From positions 1 through 5,037 of the forward strand of contig JAGDAL010000005.1 of NCBI GenBank assembly GCA_017959525.1: 5,037 nucleotides of DNA, written 5' to 3'. The notes beneath the pieces are model-generated. The model did not search any database, was not told the DNA's origin, and saw nothing but the letters and a program-made list of their open reading frames with translations. Position numbers and translations under genes: made by a program. Numbering within the stretch: position 1 is the stretch's first letter; each line of letters starts with the position of its first letter. Below, piece after piece: positions 1 to 5,037 of the stretch. Source of the DNA: Lachnospiraceae bacterium. Lineage in GTDB: Bacteria; Bacillota; Clostridia; Lachnospirales; Lachnospiraceae.

Positions 1-2
1 AA

Positions 3-551
3 CGAATTGCCTTGGTGATTGCAGTCATCTTTTTGCTTCATACACCGCTATGGTTTGTGACACCGTCCTTCTCGGTAGCGAGTAACACCAACCACGGCAT
101 TGTAACTTACGAAGTGACGACACCGAATTGGGCCTCCGTCAAATCCGTTACCGCACAGATGGACAACCAGTTTGTTCCGGTAACCCAGGCAGACAAGCAC
201 GCTTACACCGTAAAGCCCACGGCCAACGGAGAACTGTTCATCCAGGTAACCTATTTTAACAACATGGTTTCGGACCAGGCCTTCCATGTTACCGGCGTGG
301 ATCGTCAGGCGCCGGAGGTGATCGATTCCCATCTAAAGTCCGGAATCGTGACACTGGTTCTATCCGATGACAACAGTGGTGTCGACTATGACGCCATTGC
401 CATTACCGCCCTAACCGGCGAGTCTCTTCCGGTAACCCCTGCCATGGTGGACGGCAAAGAGACCATTACCTTCCCGTACGAAGGCGGCAATGTTGATATT
501 GTGATTCCGGACCGCGCAGGCAATCGTTTGCACCTGCTGCTGTCCCAATAA
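3..551 (+). CDS. Exported beta-rich (Ig-like) protein, 5'-truncated by the window edge
   Basis: The reading frame is open from the first bases of the window, so this is the C-terminal part of a gene that begins upstream. The visible part starts with a hydrophobic stretch (RIALVIAVIFLL, continuing to about 25 residues) that reads as a signal peptide or membrane anchor; the true start is therefore probably only a few codons upstream. TTG at 12 and GTG at 15 are possible starts, but no ribosome binding site is visible before them. The rest is hydrophilic and rich in Thr, Val and Asp. It can be read as two beta-sandwich-like repeats: one up to the 'FHVTGVDRQAPEV' linker, and a second with 'SDDNSGVDYDAI' and ending 'IPDRAGN', a pattern typical of bacterial Ig-like surface modules. 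There are no catalytic motifs, so a structural or binding role outside the membrane is inferred. The gene lies 17 bp before the lipoprotein gene, suggesting cotranscription. Specific function unknown. Confidence 0.72.
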   Translation, partial: RIALVIAVIFLLHTPLWFVTPSFSVASNTNHGIVTYEVTTPNWASVKSVTAQMDNQFVPVTQADKHAYTVKPTANGELFIQVTYFNNMVSDQAFHVTGVDRQAPEVIDSHLKSGIVTLVLSDDNSGVDYDAIAITALTGESLPVTPAMVDGKETITFPYEGGNVDIVIPDRAGNRLHLLLSQ

Positions 552-568
552 TATGAGAGTGTGATTAC

Positions 569-1567
569 ATGACAAAACGAACTGTATCCTTCAAAAAATT
601 TGTTGGAGTATTGGTGCTCGTTGCGGCTACGACATTCACCGGCTGTGGCTCCGATGCCATCGAAAGCTCATCCGGTTTTGGCGGATCCGGCGGTACCAAT
701 AACAACAGCGGAGGAAGTACTGCTTCTACGATTACGGAAGCCGGCGGTCGTAACACCGTCACCAGTACCCTCCTACCGGACGCTCCCGGAACGGAAGTCT
801 TGTCCAATGAGGTGGTATCCTTGGATATTTCCAATGTATCCGACGGATATTTCACCCTAGACTACAGCGGAGGCGCCGAAAAAGTTCAAATTCAGATTAC
901 CTATCCGGACGGAACCATGTACCCCTATCCGTTAAATCTTGGGGCACCTCGGGTCTTCCCGTTAACCGGTGGCGACGGCAGCTACAAGGTAGATGTCTTG
1001 GAGCATGTACAAGATAACATGTATTCCTTGGGCTTTTCCGATTCCTTTAGCGTCAGCCTGACGGATGAGTTTCGACCGTTCCTCTACCCGAATCAGTACG
1101 TAGAGTACACGGCCTCCTCTCCTACCACCACCTTGGCGGCACAGTTATCCGACAAGTCCGCGGACGACCTAGGATATGTAGCGAATGTATATAACTACGT
1201 CATCGATAACGTGGTTTACGACGAAGAGTTGGCGGCCAACATCGGTACCAACTACATTCCGGATCCCGCTTCTACCCTTGCTTCCAAGAAGGGCATTTGC
1301 TTCGACTATGCATCACTGATGAGTTCTCTGCTTCGGTGCCAACAGGTTCCGACGAAGCTGGTGGTTGGCTACTCCGGTACCGCATATCATGCTTGGATCA
1401 GCGTCTACATCTCCGAAATCGGATGGGTAGACAATATCATTGAGTTCGACGGAAGCAACTGGTCTCTCATGGACCCGACCTTAGCAGCCAACAAGGCCAA
1501 CAGTTCTTCCGCTGTAAAGGAATATGTGGGAGACGGTAGCAACTACACCGTAAAATATAACTATTAA
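569..1567 (+). CDS. Transglutaminase-like domain lipoprotein
   Basis: A 332-residue protein. Residues 1-26 form a lipoprotein signal peptide: positively charged start (MTKRTVSFKK), hydrophobic core, and lipobox FTGC with the lipidated Cys26. A Gly/Ser/Asn-rich linker follows (about 27-60). Residues about 75-180 form a beta-rich domain ending in 'FRPFLYPNQYVEY', which I remember as a conserved N-terminal module in clostridial transglutaminase-domain proteins. The C-terminal part (about 195-325) is a transglutaminase-like core: Cys244 in KGICFDYASL, His274 in YHAWISVY and Asp302 in LMDPT, the expected order of a Cys-His-Asp triad. The family includes enzymes that cross-link or cleave amide bonds as well as members of unknown activity, so the reaction is not established. 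It should act at the outer face of the membrane. The start is the only plausible ATG; a weak GAGAG lies at 555-559. Its position just before pilC suggests, but does not prove, a role with the pilus-like system. Confidence 0.9.
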   Translation: MTKRTVSFKKFVGVLVLVAATTFTGCGSDAIESSSGFGGSGGTNNNSGGSTASTITEAGGRNTVTSTLLPDAPGTEVLSNEVVSLDISNVSDGYFTLDYSGGAEKVQIQITYPDGTMYPYPLNLGAPRVFPLTGGDGSYKVDVLEHVQDNMYSLGFSDSFSVSLTDEFRPFLYPNQYVEYTASSPTTTLAAQLSDKSADDLGYVANVYNYVIDNVVYDEELAANIGTNYIPDPASTLASKKGICFDYASLMSSLLRCQQVPTKLVVGYSGTAYHAWISVYISEIGWVDNIIEFDGSNWSLMDPTLAANKANSSSAVKEYVGDGSNYTVKYNY

Positions 1568-1592
1568 TCAAATGGATATTGGGCGTATATAT

Positions 1593-1597
1593 AGGAG
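1593..1597 (+). promoter_or_regulatory. Ribosome binding site that fixes the pilC start
   Basis: AGGAG lies 5 nt before ATG 1603. It falls inside the longer frame that opens at TTG 1579, which has no ribosome binding site of its own. This is why the ATG at 1603 is preferred as the start of the platform protein. Confidence 0.8.
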
Positions 1598-1602
1598 AAA
1601 AT

Positions 1603-2658
1603 ATGGAACAGGAAAAGAAAATCGGAAGAAAACTTGATAACAATGAATTGTCTTATTTCTGCGGACAGATGGCATTGATTCTGAAATCCGGAATCTCTGC
1701 TCTCGAAGGCATCGATATGATGAAGGATGACAACTCCTCCGAAGAGGACAAGGCCATCTTGGATAGCATCAAAAACGACATGATCCAGAACGGAAGCCTC
1801 TTCCAGTCTATGGAAAACACCGGCTTATTCCCGAACTACATGCTGCACATGGTGCGCATCGGTGAGCAGACCGGTAACTTAGACGAAGTAATGCATTCCT
1901 TGCAGGAACACTACGAGCGTGAAGAAAGCATTCGTGTTTCCATCCAGAACGCTTTGATTTATCCGTTCATTATGGCCGGTATGATCATCGTGGTTATCCT
2001 GATTTTGTTAGTTCGTGTTATGCCGATTTTTAACCAGGTATTCAAGCAGTTGGGTACCGAGATGACAGGCTTTGCTGCCGGTCTTCTAAATATCGGAACC
2101 GTCATCGGAAGATACTCTATGGTATTGATTCTGATTTTAGCAGTTTTATTGATTTTAGCATTCCTTGGTGCCCGCACCGAGAAGGGTCGCAAGATTGGCG
2201 GAGCTTTCCTGAATAAGTTCCCATTCTTCCGTTCCTTAAACAACCGCATCAATGCCTGCCACTTTGCCGGTGGTATGGCCATTACCTTACGCAGCGGTAT
2301 TTCTCCGGACCAGTGCTTCGAAATGGTTAGTGAACTGTCCGAAGATCCGGAGTTCAAGAAGCAGTTGGAAGCCTGCAACGAGAAGATGATGGGCGGTCTT
2401 ACCATGGCAGATGCCTTAAAAGAAGTTGGTATCTTCGGTGGTGTGTATTCCCGTATGACTTCCATCGGTAACAAGACCGGTGCCTTAGACCAGGTTATGA
2501 GCCAGATTTCCGATCTGTATCAGGAAGACATCGACAACAAGATCAATAACCGCCTAGCTGTTTTGGAGCCGGCGTTAATCATTGTGTTATCCATCATCGT
2601 GGGAATTATCCTGTTATCCGTTATGTTCCCGCTTCTTGGAATTATGGCAAGCCTGTAA
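1603..2658 (+). CDS. pilC: Type IV pilus / type II secretion inner-membrane platform protein (PilC/GspF family)
   Basis: A 351-residue polytopic membrane protein that, in this family, forms the inner-membrane base on which pilin subunits are assembled and which is engaged by the cytoplasmic motor ATPases. Two homologous GspF domains are visible. The first (about 10-135) has the pattern LKSGISALEGI and GEQTGNLDEVM (87-97), followed by YPFIMAG leading into a membrane helix (about 120-142). The second (about 213-340) repeats it with LRSGISPDQCFEM and GNKTGALDQVM (289-299), then LEPALI and the C-terminal helix (about 322-348). A further hydrophobic segment lies at about 171-190, giving three membrane segments, as usual. 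It is shorter than the typical 400 residues because the N-terminal cytoplasmic extension before the first domain is nearly absent. The start at ATG 1603 is set by AGGAG at 1593-1597. The next gene follows after 15 bp. The family assignment is firm; choosing pilC over gspF rests on the neighbouring pilT. Confidence 0.93.
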   Translation: MEQEKKIGRKLDNNELSYFCGQMALILKSGISALEGIDMMKDDNSSEEDKAILDSIKNDMIQNGSLFQSMENTGLFPNYMLHMVRIGEQTGNLDEVMHSLQEHYEREESIRVSIQNALIYPFIMAGMIIVVILILLVRVMPIFNQVFKQLGTEMTGFAAGLLNIGTVIGRYSMVLILILAVLLILAFLGARTEKGRKIGGAFLNKFPFFRSLNNRINACHFAGGMAITLRSGISPDQCFEMVSELSEDPEFKKQLEACNEKMMGGLTMADALKEVGIFGGVYSRMTSIGNKTGALDQVMSQISDLYQEDIDNKINNRLAVLEPALIIVLSIIVGIILLSVMFPLLGIMASL

Positions 2659-2673
2659 AGGAGGGAGTTTGCT

Positions 2674-3012
2674 ATGGCACGATTTGAGTATAGTGATTCC
2701 CACCGCAGCTCGCGGCGCAAACGCCTCACCGCGTTTCTTCCGCTACTGTTCTTTGTGGGCATCATCGCTTTATTCTCTTTTGCAACCAATGTGCTCTCCG
2801 GCGGTACCACTGCCCGGCAGAAAGCCAGCTTAGAGAATGCACTGATGAATGATATTACCTATTGTTACGCAACCACCGGTCGTTATCCGACGGACTTAGA
2901 GTACATCAAGACCCAGTACGGATTGACCTATGATGAGGATTTGTTTTTCGTTGATTATCATGTTCAGGGAACCAATATTTTCCCGGATGTGACAATTCTC
3001 GAACAGAAATAG
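2674..3012 (+). CDS. Small single-pass membrane protein with a GspG-like YPT motif
   Basis: 112 residues. A basic N-terminus (RSSRRKR at 11-17) precedes one membrane helix (about 19-41), which predicts N-in topology with the remaining 70 residues outside. The outer part contains 'ENALMNDITYCYATTGRYPT' (54-73), followed by YIKTQYGLTYDEDLFFVDY and a hydrophobic IFPDVTIL end. The combination of an alanine-rich helix, then Y..TGRYPT resembles the region after the N-terminal helix of GspG-type pseudopilins, and I remember similar clostridial proteins with a CYA..G.YP signature. There is no Gly-Phe-x-x-x-Glu prepilin peptidase site before the helix, so it is not a canonical pilin. A strong AGGAGG at 2659-2664, directly against the pilC stop codon and 9 nt from the ATG, supports the start and suggests coupling to pilC. 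Likely an assembly-associated or minor-pilin-like component; exact function unknown. Confidence 0.85.
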   Translation: MARFEYSDSHRSSRRKRLTAFLPLLFFVGIIALFSFATNVLSGGTTARQKASLENALMNDITYCYATTGRYPTDLEYIKTQYGLTYDEDLFFVDYHVQGTNIFPDVTILEQK

Positions 3013-3015
3013 GAG
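3011..3015 (+). promoter_or_regulatory. Ribosome binding site overlapping the upstream stop codon
   Basis: AGGAG shares two bases with the TAG stop (3010-3012) of the preceding small membrane protein gene and lies 8 nt before ATG 3024. This arrangement favours translational coupling between the two genes. Confidence 0.75.
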
Positions 3016-3023
3016 CAGCCAAC

Positions 3024-3512
3024 ATGTTAAACACCAAAAAGAAAACCGGGCCAATTGAATTTGTGTTTCCGATTCTGCTGTTTTTGATTTTTACTCTGTC
3101 AGCACTGTTTATCATCCTGTTTGCTGCACAGATTTATCAAAAAATAGTAGATGATTCCTCTATCAACTATAGCGCAAATACCGCATTATCCTATGTTTCC
3201 GAGAAAATCCGTCAGGGCGAAAACGGCGACGGCATCGAAGTCGGTTCCTTCGAGGATTGCGATGCATTGATCCTTCATAATCATGTGAAGGAAGTGGATT
3301 ATGCGACTTACATCTATTTTTATGATGGTGCGTTGTATGAGTTCATGGCGGAATCCGATCGGGTTTCCGAAATGACTGTAGGCACCGGAACCGCGATTTT
3401 GGAAGTTGCGGATTTTACCATTACCGAAGACGACAATCATCTCATCTCCTTCACTTGCACCGATGAATCCGGCAACAAGTCCGAGGCGATGATTGCGATT
3501 TCCACAGAATAA
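3024..3512 (+). CDS. Single-pass membrane protein of the pilus-like cassette, probable DUF4860-type
   Basis: 162 residues. A lysine-rich start (KKK at 5-7) is followed by a membrane helix at about 12-36 (FVFPILLFLIF onward). The outer part begins with an amphipathic helix ('IYQKIVDD' to 'NTALSYVSEKIRQ', 37-64), the layout of a pilin N-terminal helix, then a mostly beta-strand domain (about 70-160), with paired segments such as YATYIYFYDGALYEF. From memory it resembles the clostridial domain of unknown function DUF4860, found near type II/IV secretion genes; I cannot verify that here. A Gly9-Pro10-Ile-Glu12 stretch precedes the helix, but proline after the glycine and Glu at +3 do not fit a prepilin peptidase site. 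The 11 bp gap and the ribosome binding site overlapping the previous stop place it in the same operon. A structural or assembly role in the extracytoplasmic part of the machine is inferred. Confidence 0.85.
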   Translation: MLNTKKKTGPIEFVFPILLFLIFTLSALFIILFAAQIYQKIVDDSSINYSANTALSYVSEKIRQGENGDGIEVGSFEDCDALILHNHVKEVDYATYIYFYDGALYEFMAESDRVSEMTVGTGTAILEVADFTITEDDNHLISFTCTDESGNKSEAMIAISTE

Positions 3513-3513
3513 C

Positions 3514-3519
3514 GGGAGG
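3514..3519 (+). promoter_or_regulatory. Ribosome binding site of the pilin-like gene
   Basis: GGGAGG begins 2 nt after the upstream TAA stop and lies 5 nt before ATG 3525, supporting that start codon. Confidence 0.75.
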
Positions 3520-3524
3520 ATGAC

Positions 3525-4037
3525 ATGGCACAACGACATCGGGCTTCCCACGGAAGTCTGTTCCTAATGGAACTTATTTTTTCCATACTTTTATTTACCA
3601 TTATTGCTACCATCTGTATCTCAGGCTTCGTAAAAGCGCACACCTTAAGCCGTGATGCGTCCCTGCAGACACACTATGCAACCATGGCCGGCAATATTGC
3701 GGAGGTCATTCGCTCCGGAGACGACTGGGATTCCACCATTGATGGAATTACAACATACTATCCGGATGCTGCCGTATTGTCCTCTGACGGTACCGAAGAG
3801 ACCCTCTTATCGGATTCTTCCGTATCCATCAGTTCTCTGCCGAGAACCGTTCACATCTACTTCGACAAAGATTTTCATGCTTGTGATGTGAAGTCTGCCG
3901 CTTACTGCGCAGAAGTGGATTTTTCCTACGAGGATGCGCTTTTAACCGCCAACATTGGCATCCGCATTGGCGGAAATACCGCTCATGTATATGAATTAAG
4001 CATTGATCACTTTTTCCACAAAACCACTGAGGAGTAA
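3525..4037 (+). CDS. Prepilin-like protein with a non-canonical N-terminal methylation motif
   Basis: 170 residues. This is the most pilin-like of the four small proteins. A short basic leader (MAQRHRASHG) runs directly into SLFLMELIFSILLFTIIAT, a hydrophobic helix carrying a single Glu16 near its start. That is the layout of type IV prepilins and pseudopilins (leader, cleavage after Gly, Glu at +5 in GFTLIE-type sites). Here Glu is at +6 if cleavage is after Gly10, or at +5 if it is after Ser11, so processing is uncertain. The helix continues as an amphipathic segment (FVKAHTLSRDASLQTHYATMAGNIAEVI in pieces, about 35-62), then an outer domain with two cysteines (Cys120, Cys128) that might pair, and beta-strand-like stretches (HIYFDKDF, LTANIGIRIGG). 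Likely a minor pilin or pseudopilin. It follows the DUF4860-like gene by 12 bp and precedes the next by 2 bp. Confidence 0.85.
   Translation: MAQRHRASHGSLFLMELIFSILLFTIIATICISGFVKAHTLSRDASLQTHYATMAGNIAEVIRSGDDWDSTIDGITTYYPDAAVLSSDGTEETLLSDSSVSISSLPRTVHIYFDKDFHACDVKSAAYCAEVDFSYEDALLTANIGIRIGGNTAHVYELSIDHFFHKTTEE
4029..4034 (+). promoter_or_regulatory. Ribosome binding site inside the end of the preceding gene
   Basis: GAGGAG is formed by the last two sense codons (Glu-Glu) of the pilin-like gene and sits 5 nt before ATG 4040, with the TAA stop between. With only 2 bp between the genes, translation of the downstream gene is probably coupled to termination upstream. Confidence 0.8.
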
Positions 4038-4039
4038 CT

Positions 4040-4474
4040 ATGTACGTTGAAAAACAGGGTTTTACCAAAATTGAACATTCCAAAAACAATCGGCAGATAC
4101 CTCCGGTAAATATGGGTATTTCTCTCTTACTTGTGGTATTCTTAGCTTTGTGTTTGTTTACCTTTGCTGCGATTGCCCTCTCTTCCGCTCTGAATGAGTC
4201 CAAGCAAGCAGCAGATATGGTTGCGCGCAAACAAGCCTACTATGAAGCTTGCAACGAAGCGGAGCGCAGCCTGCGGGATTTGGATGCGGAGCTTGCCGGT
4301 GGCAAGTCCATTTTAAGCATTTCCCAGACCCTGCATTTTCCGATTAGTGAAGACCAGGAATTACAAGTTACCATTGAGCCTGCCGGCGAAGGTCACGATT
4401 ACCGCATCGTCGAATGGCAAACCATCGATACAACGGAATGGGAGTCCGTTGATCAGGTTACCTTAATCCAATAA
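4040..4474 (+). CDS. Small single-pass membrane protein of the pilus-like cassette
   Basis: 144 residues. A hydrophilic, basic N-terminal segment (1-24) is followed by a membrane helix at about 26-50 (MGISLLLVVFLALCLFTFAAIALSSAL in pieces). A helical, charged region with YYEACNEAERSLRDLDAEL (67-85) and a short beta-rich end (about 97-144) follow. The predicted topology is N-in with the C-terminal 95 residues outside. I do not recognise a named family, although similar proteins with a 'YY.A...AE' pattern after one membrane helix are familiar from clostridial type IV pilus-like loci. The hydrophobic helix lacks the charged Glu expected at +5 of pilins, so prepilin processing is unlikely. The start is supported by GAGGAG at 4029-4034. 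Position between the pilin-like gene and pilT implies a part in the same machine, perhaps as an assembly or minor subunit. Confidence 0.84.
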   Translation: MYVEKQGFTKIEHSKNNRQIPPVNMGISLLLVVFLALCLFTFAAIALSSALNESKQAADMVARKQAYYEACNEAERSLRDLDAELAGGKSILSISQTLHFPISEDQELQVTIEPAGEGHDYRIVEWQTIDTTEWESVDQVTLIQ

Positions 4475-4479
4475 TTCAA

Positions 4480-4485
4480 GGGAGG
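4480..4485 (+). promoter_or_regulatory. Ribosome binding site of pilT
   Basis: GGGAGG lies 7 nt before ATG 4493 in the 18 bp gap after the preceding stop, and sets the start of the ATPase gene. Confidence 0.75.
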
Positions 4486-4492
4486 AAGAATC

Positions 4493-5037
4493 ATGACACC
4501 GGAAGAAATGGAACAATATGACCGAAAAACAACTGAGACCTTACAAGCGACCGTTGATGCACATGCATCCGATATCTTTATCGTAGCCGGCCGTCCGATT
4601 TCCTATCGTAAACACGGTTCCATCCGTGCCTTAAACGACGAGCGTTTGATGCCGGATGCCACCAATGCTTTTGTAGAATCCCTCTACCGCTTAGCCAACC
4701 AGCGTGATATTCGCTTATTGGACTGCGGTGACGACGATTTCTCCATCGCACTACCCGGCATTGCAAGATTCCGTGTCAGCGCTTACAAACAGCGTGGTTC
4801 TATGTCCGCTGTTTTACGTATCATCGCTTTCCAGTTGCCGGATCCTACCGAGCTTGGAATTCCGCCTCAGATTATTGAGATGGGCAATGATACCAACGGT
4901 ATGGTGCTGGTTACCGGTCCTGCAGGTAGTGGTAAGTCCACCACCTTGGCCTGCATGATTGACCACATCAATCAGACCCAGAACTCTCACATCATCACAT
5001 TGGAGGACCCAATCGAGTATCTGCATCGCCACACTCA
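4493..5037 (+). CDS. pilT: PilT-type hexameric motor ATPase, 3'-truncated by the window edge
   Basis: The first 181 residues are present and the frame is open to the window end; the family is usually about 350 residues, so roughly half is seen. PilT is a cytoplasmic hexameric ATPase that powers pilus retraction by acting on the PilC platform. Residues 22-33 (DAHASDIFIVAG) match the start of the N-terminal PAS-like domain, where canonical PilT has ASDLHL..G. The 'ARFRVSAYKQRG' to 'VLRII' stretch (91-111) carries the conserved arginines. Walker A is GPAGSGKST (142-150), and the Asp box is TLEDPIEYLH (169-178). Walker B and the His box fall beyond the window. Beginning directly with the ASD motif, without the long extra N-terminal domain of PilB/GspE, favours PilT over an extension ATPase. 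A PilT-like protein with another direction of action cannot be excluded. It ends the visible operon. Confidence 0.92.
   Translation, partial: MTPEEMEQYDRKTTETLQATVDAHASDIFIVAGRPISYRKHGSIRALNDERLMPDATNAFVESLYRLANQRDIRLLDCGDDDFSIALPGIARFRVSAYKQRGSMSAVLRIIAFQLPDPTELGIPPQIIEMGNDTNGMVLVTGPAGSGKSTTLACMIDHINQTQNSHIITLEDPIEYLHRHT

Noticed and set aside
1586..1593. TATATATA before pilC as a possible -10 promoter element.
   Set aside because: It abuts the ribosome binding site, and I see no convincing -35 element at proper spacing; a leader this short would be unusual.
1579..1602. TTG-initiated 8-codon extension of pilC.
   Set aside because: The AGGAG ribosome binding site for ATG 1603 lies inside this extension and no site precedes TTG 1579.
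2132..2160. Direct repeat of the 11-mer TGATTTTAGCA at 18 bp spacing.
   Set aside because: It lies within codons for a Leu/Ile/Ala-rich membrane helix of PilC and is explained by repeated similar codons.
1959..2474. Long antisense open frame (171 codons) opposite pilC.
   Set aside because: It lies wholly within a well-supported gene, has no convincing ribosome binding site or domain, and its composition is that expected of a shadow frame.
3036..3059. Gly9-Pro-Ile-Glu stretch before the helix of the DUF4860-like protein as a prepilin peptidase site.
   Set aside because: Proline directly after the glycine and Glu at +3 rather than +5 do not fit known cleavage sites.
4058..4075. GFTKIE near the N-terminus of the 144-residue membrane protein, strikingly like the canonical prepilin site GFTLIE.
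   Set aside because: It is followed by hydrophilic residues (HSKNNRQIPP) rather than a hydrophobic helix; the membrane segment starts about 14 residues later. Probably coincidence, though a decayed or rearranged pilin start cannot be fully excluded.

Overview
The window is a tightly packed, single-strand (+) stretch of seven genes, with no RNA genes, mobile elements or CRISPR, and no gap above about 35 bp. Base composition looks balanced (roughly 45-50% G+C by eye). Strong AGGAGG-type ribosome binding sites and the protein families present point to a Gram-positive anaerobe of the class Clostridia, most likely Lachnospiraceae or a relative. I infer that from remembered family resemblance, not from a marker gene.

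Layout: positions 3-551 hold the 3' part of a gene for an exported, beta-rich (Ig-like) protein whose true start lies upstream of the window. Positions 569-1567 encode a lipoprotein with a transglutaminase-like (papain-fold) domain and an intact Cys-His-Asp triad. Positions 1603-2658 encode a PilC/GspF-type inner-membrane platform protein. Then come four short genes (2674-3012, 3024-3512, 3525-4037, 4040-4474), each encoding a single-pass membrane protein with a short N-terminal cytoplasmic or leader region and an extracytoplasmic domain. The last gene, 4493 to the window end, is the 5' part of a PilT-type ATPase, cut before its Walker B and His boxes.

Taken together, the segment from 1603 onward looks like a type IV pilus / type II secretion-like assembly operon: a platform protein, a motor ATPase and four pilin-like or assembly-associated bitopic proteins in between. 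Gaps there are 2-18 bp, and several ribosome binding sites touch or overlap the preceding stop codon, which implies one message and probably translational coupling. PilM, PilN, PilO, a prepilin peptidase, the extension ATPase PilB and an obvious major pilin are not in this window. The two upstream genes (exported protein and transglutaminase lipoprotein) are on the same strand with only 17 and 35 bp gaps and no visible terminator, so they may belong to the same transcription unit and act on the cell surface alongside the pilus-like machine.

The most interesting content is the cassette of four small membrane proteins between pilC and pilT. They resemble pilins in size and topology, but at least three lack a canonical prepilin peptidase site and the fourth has a shifted one. 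The adjacent transglutaminase lipoprotein is also worth a look.
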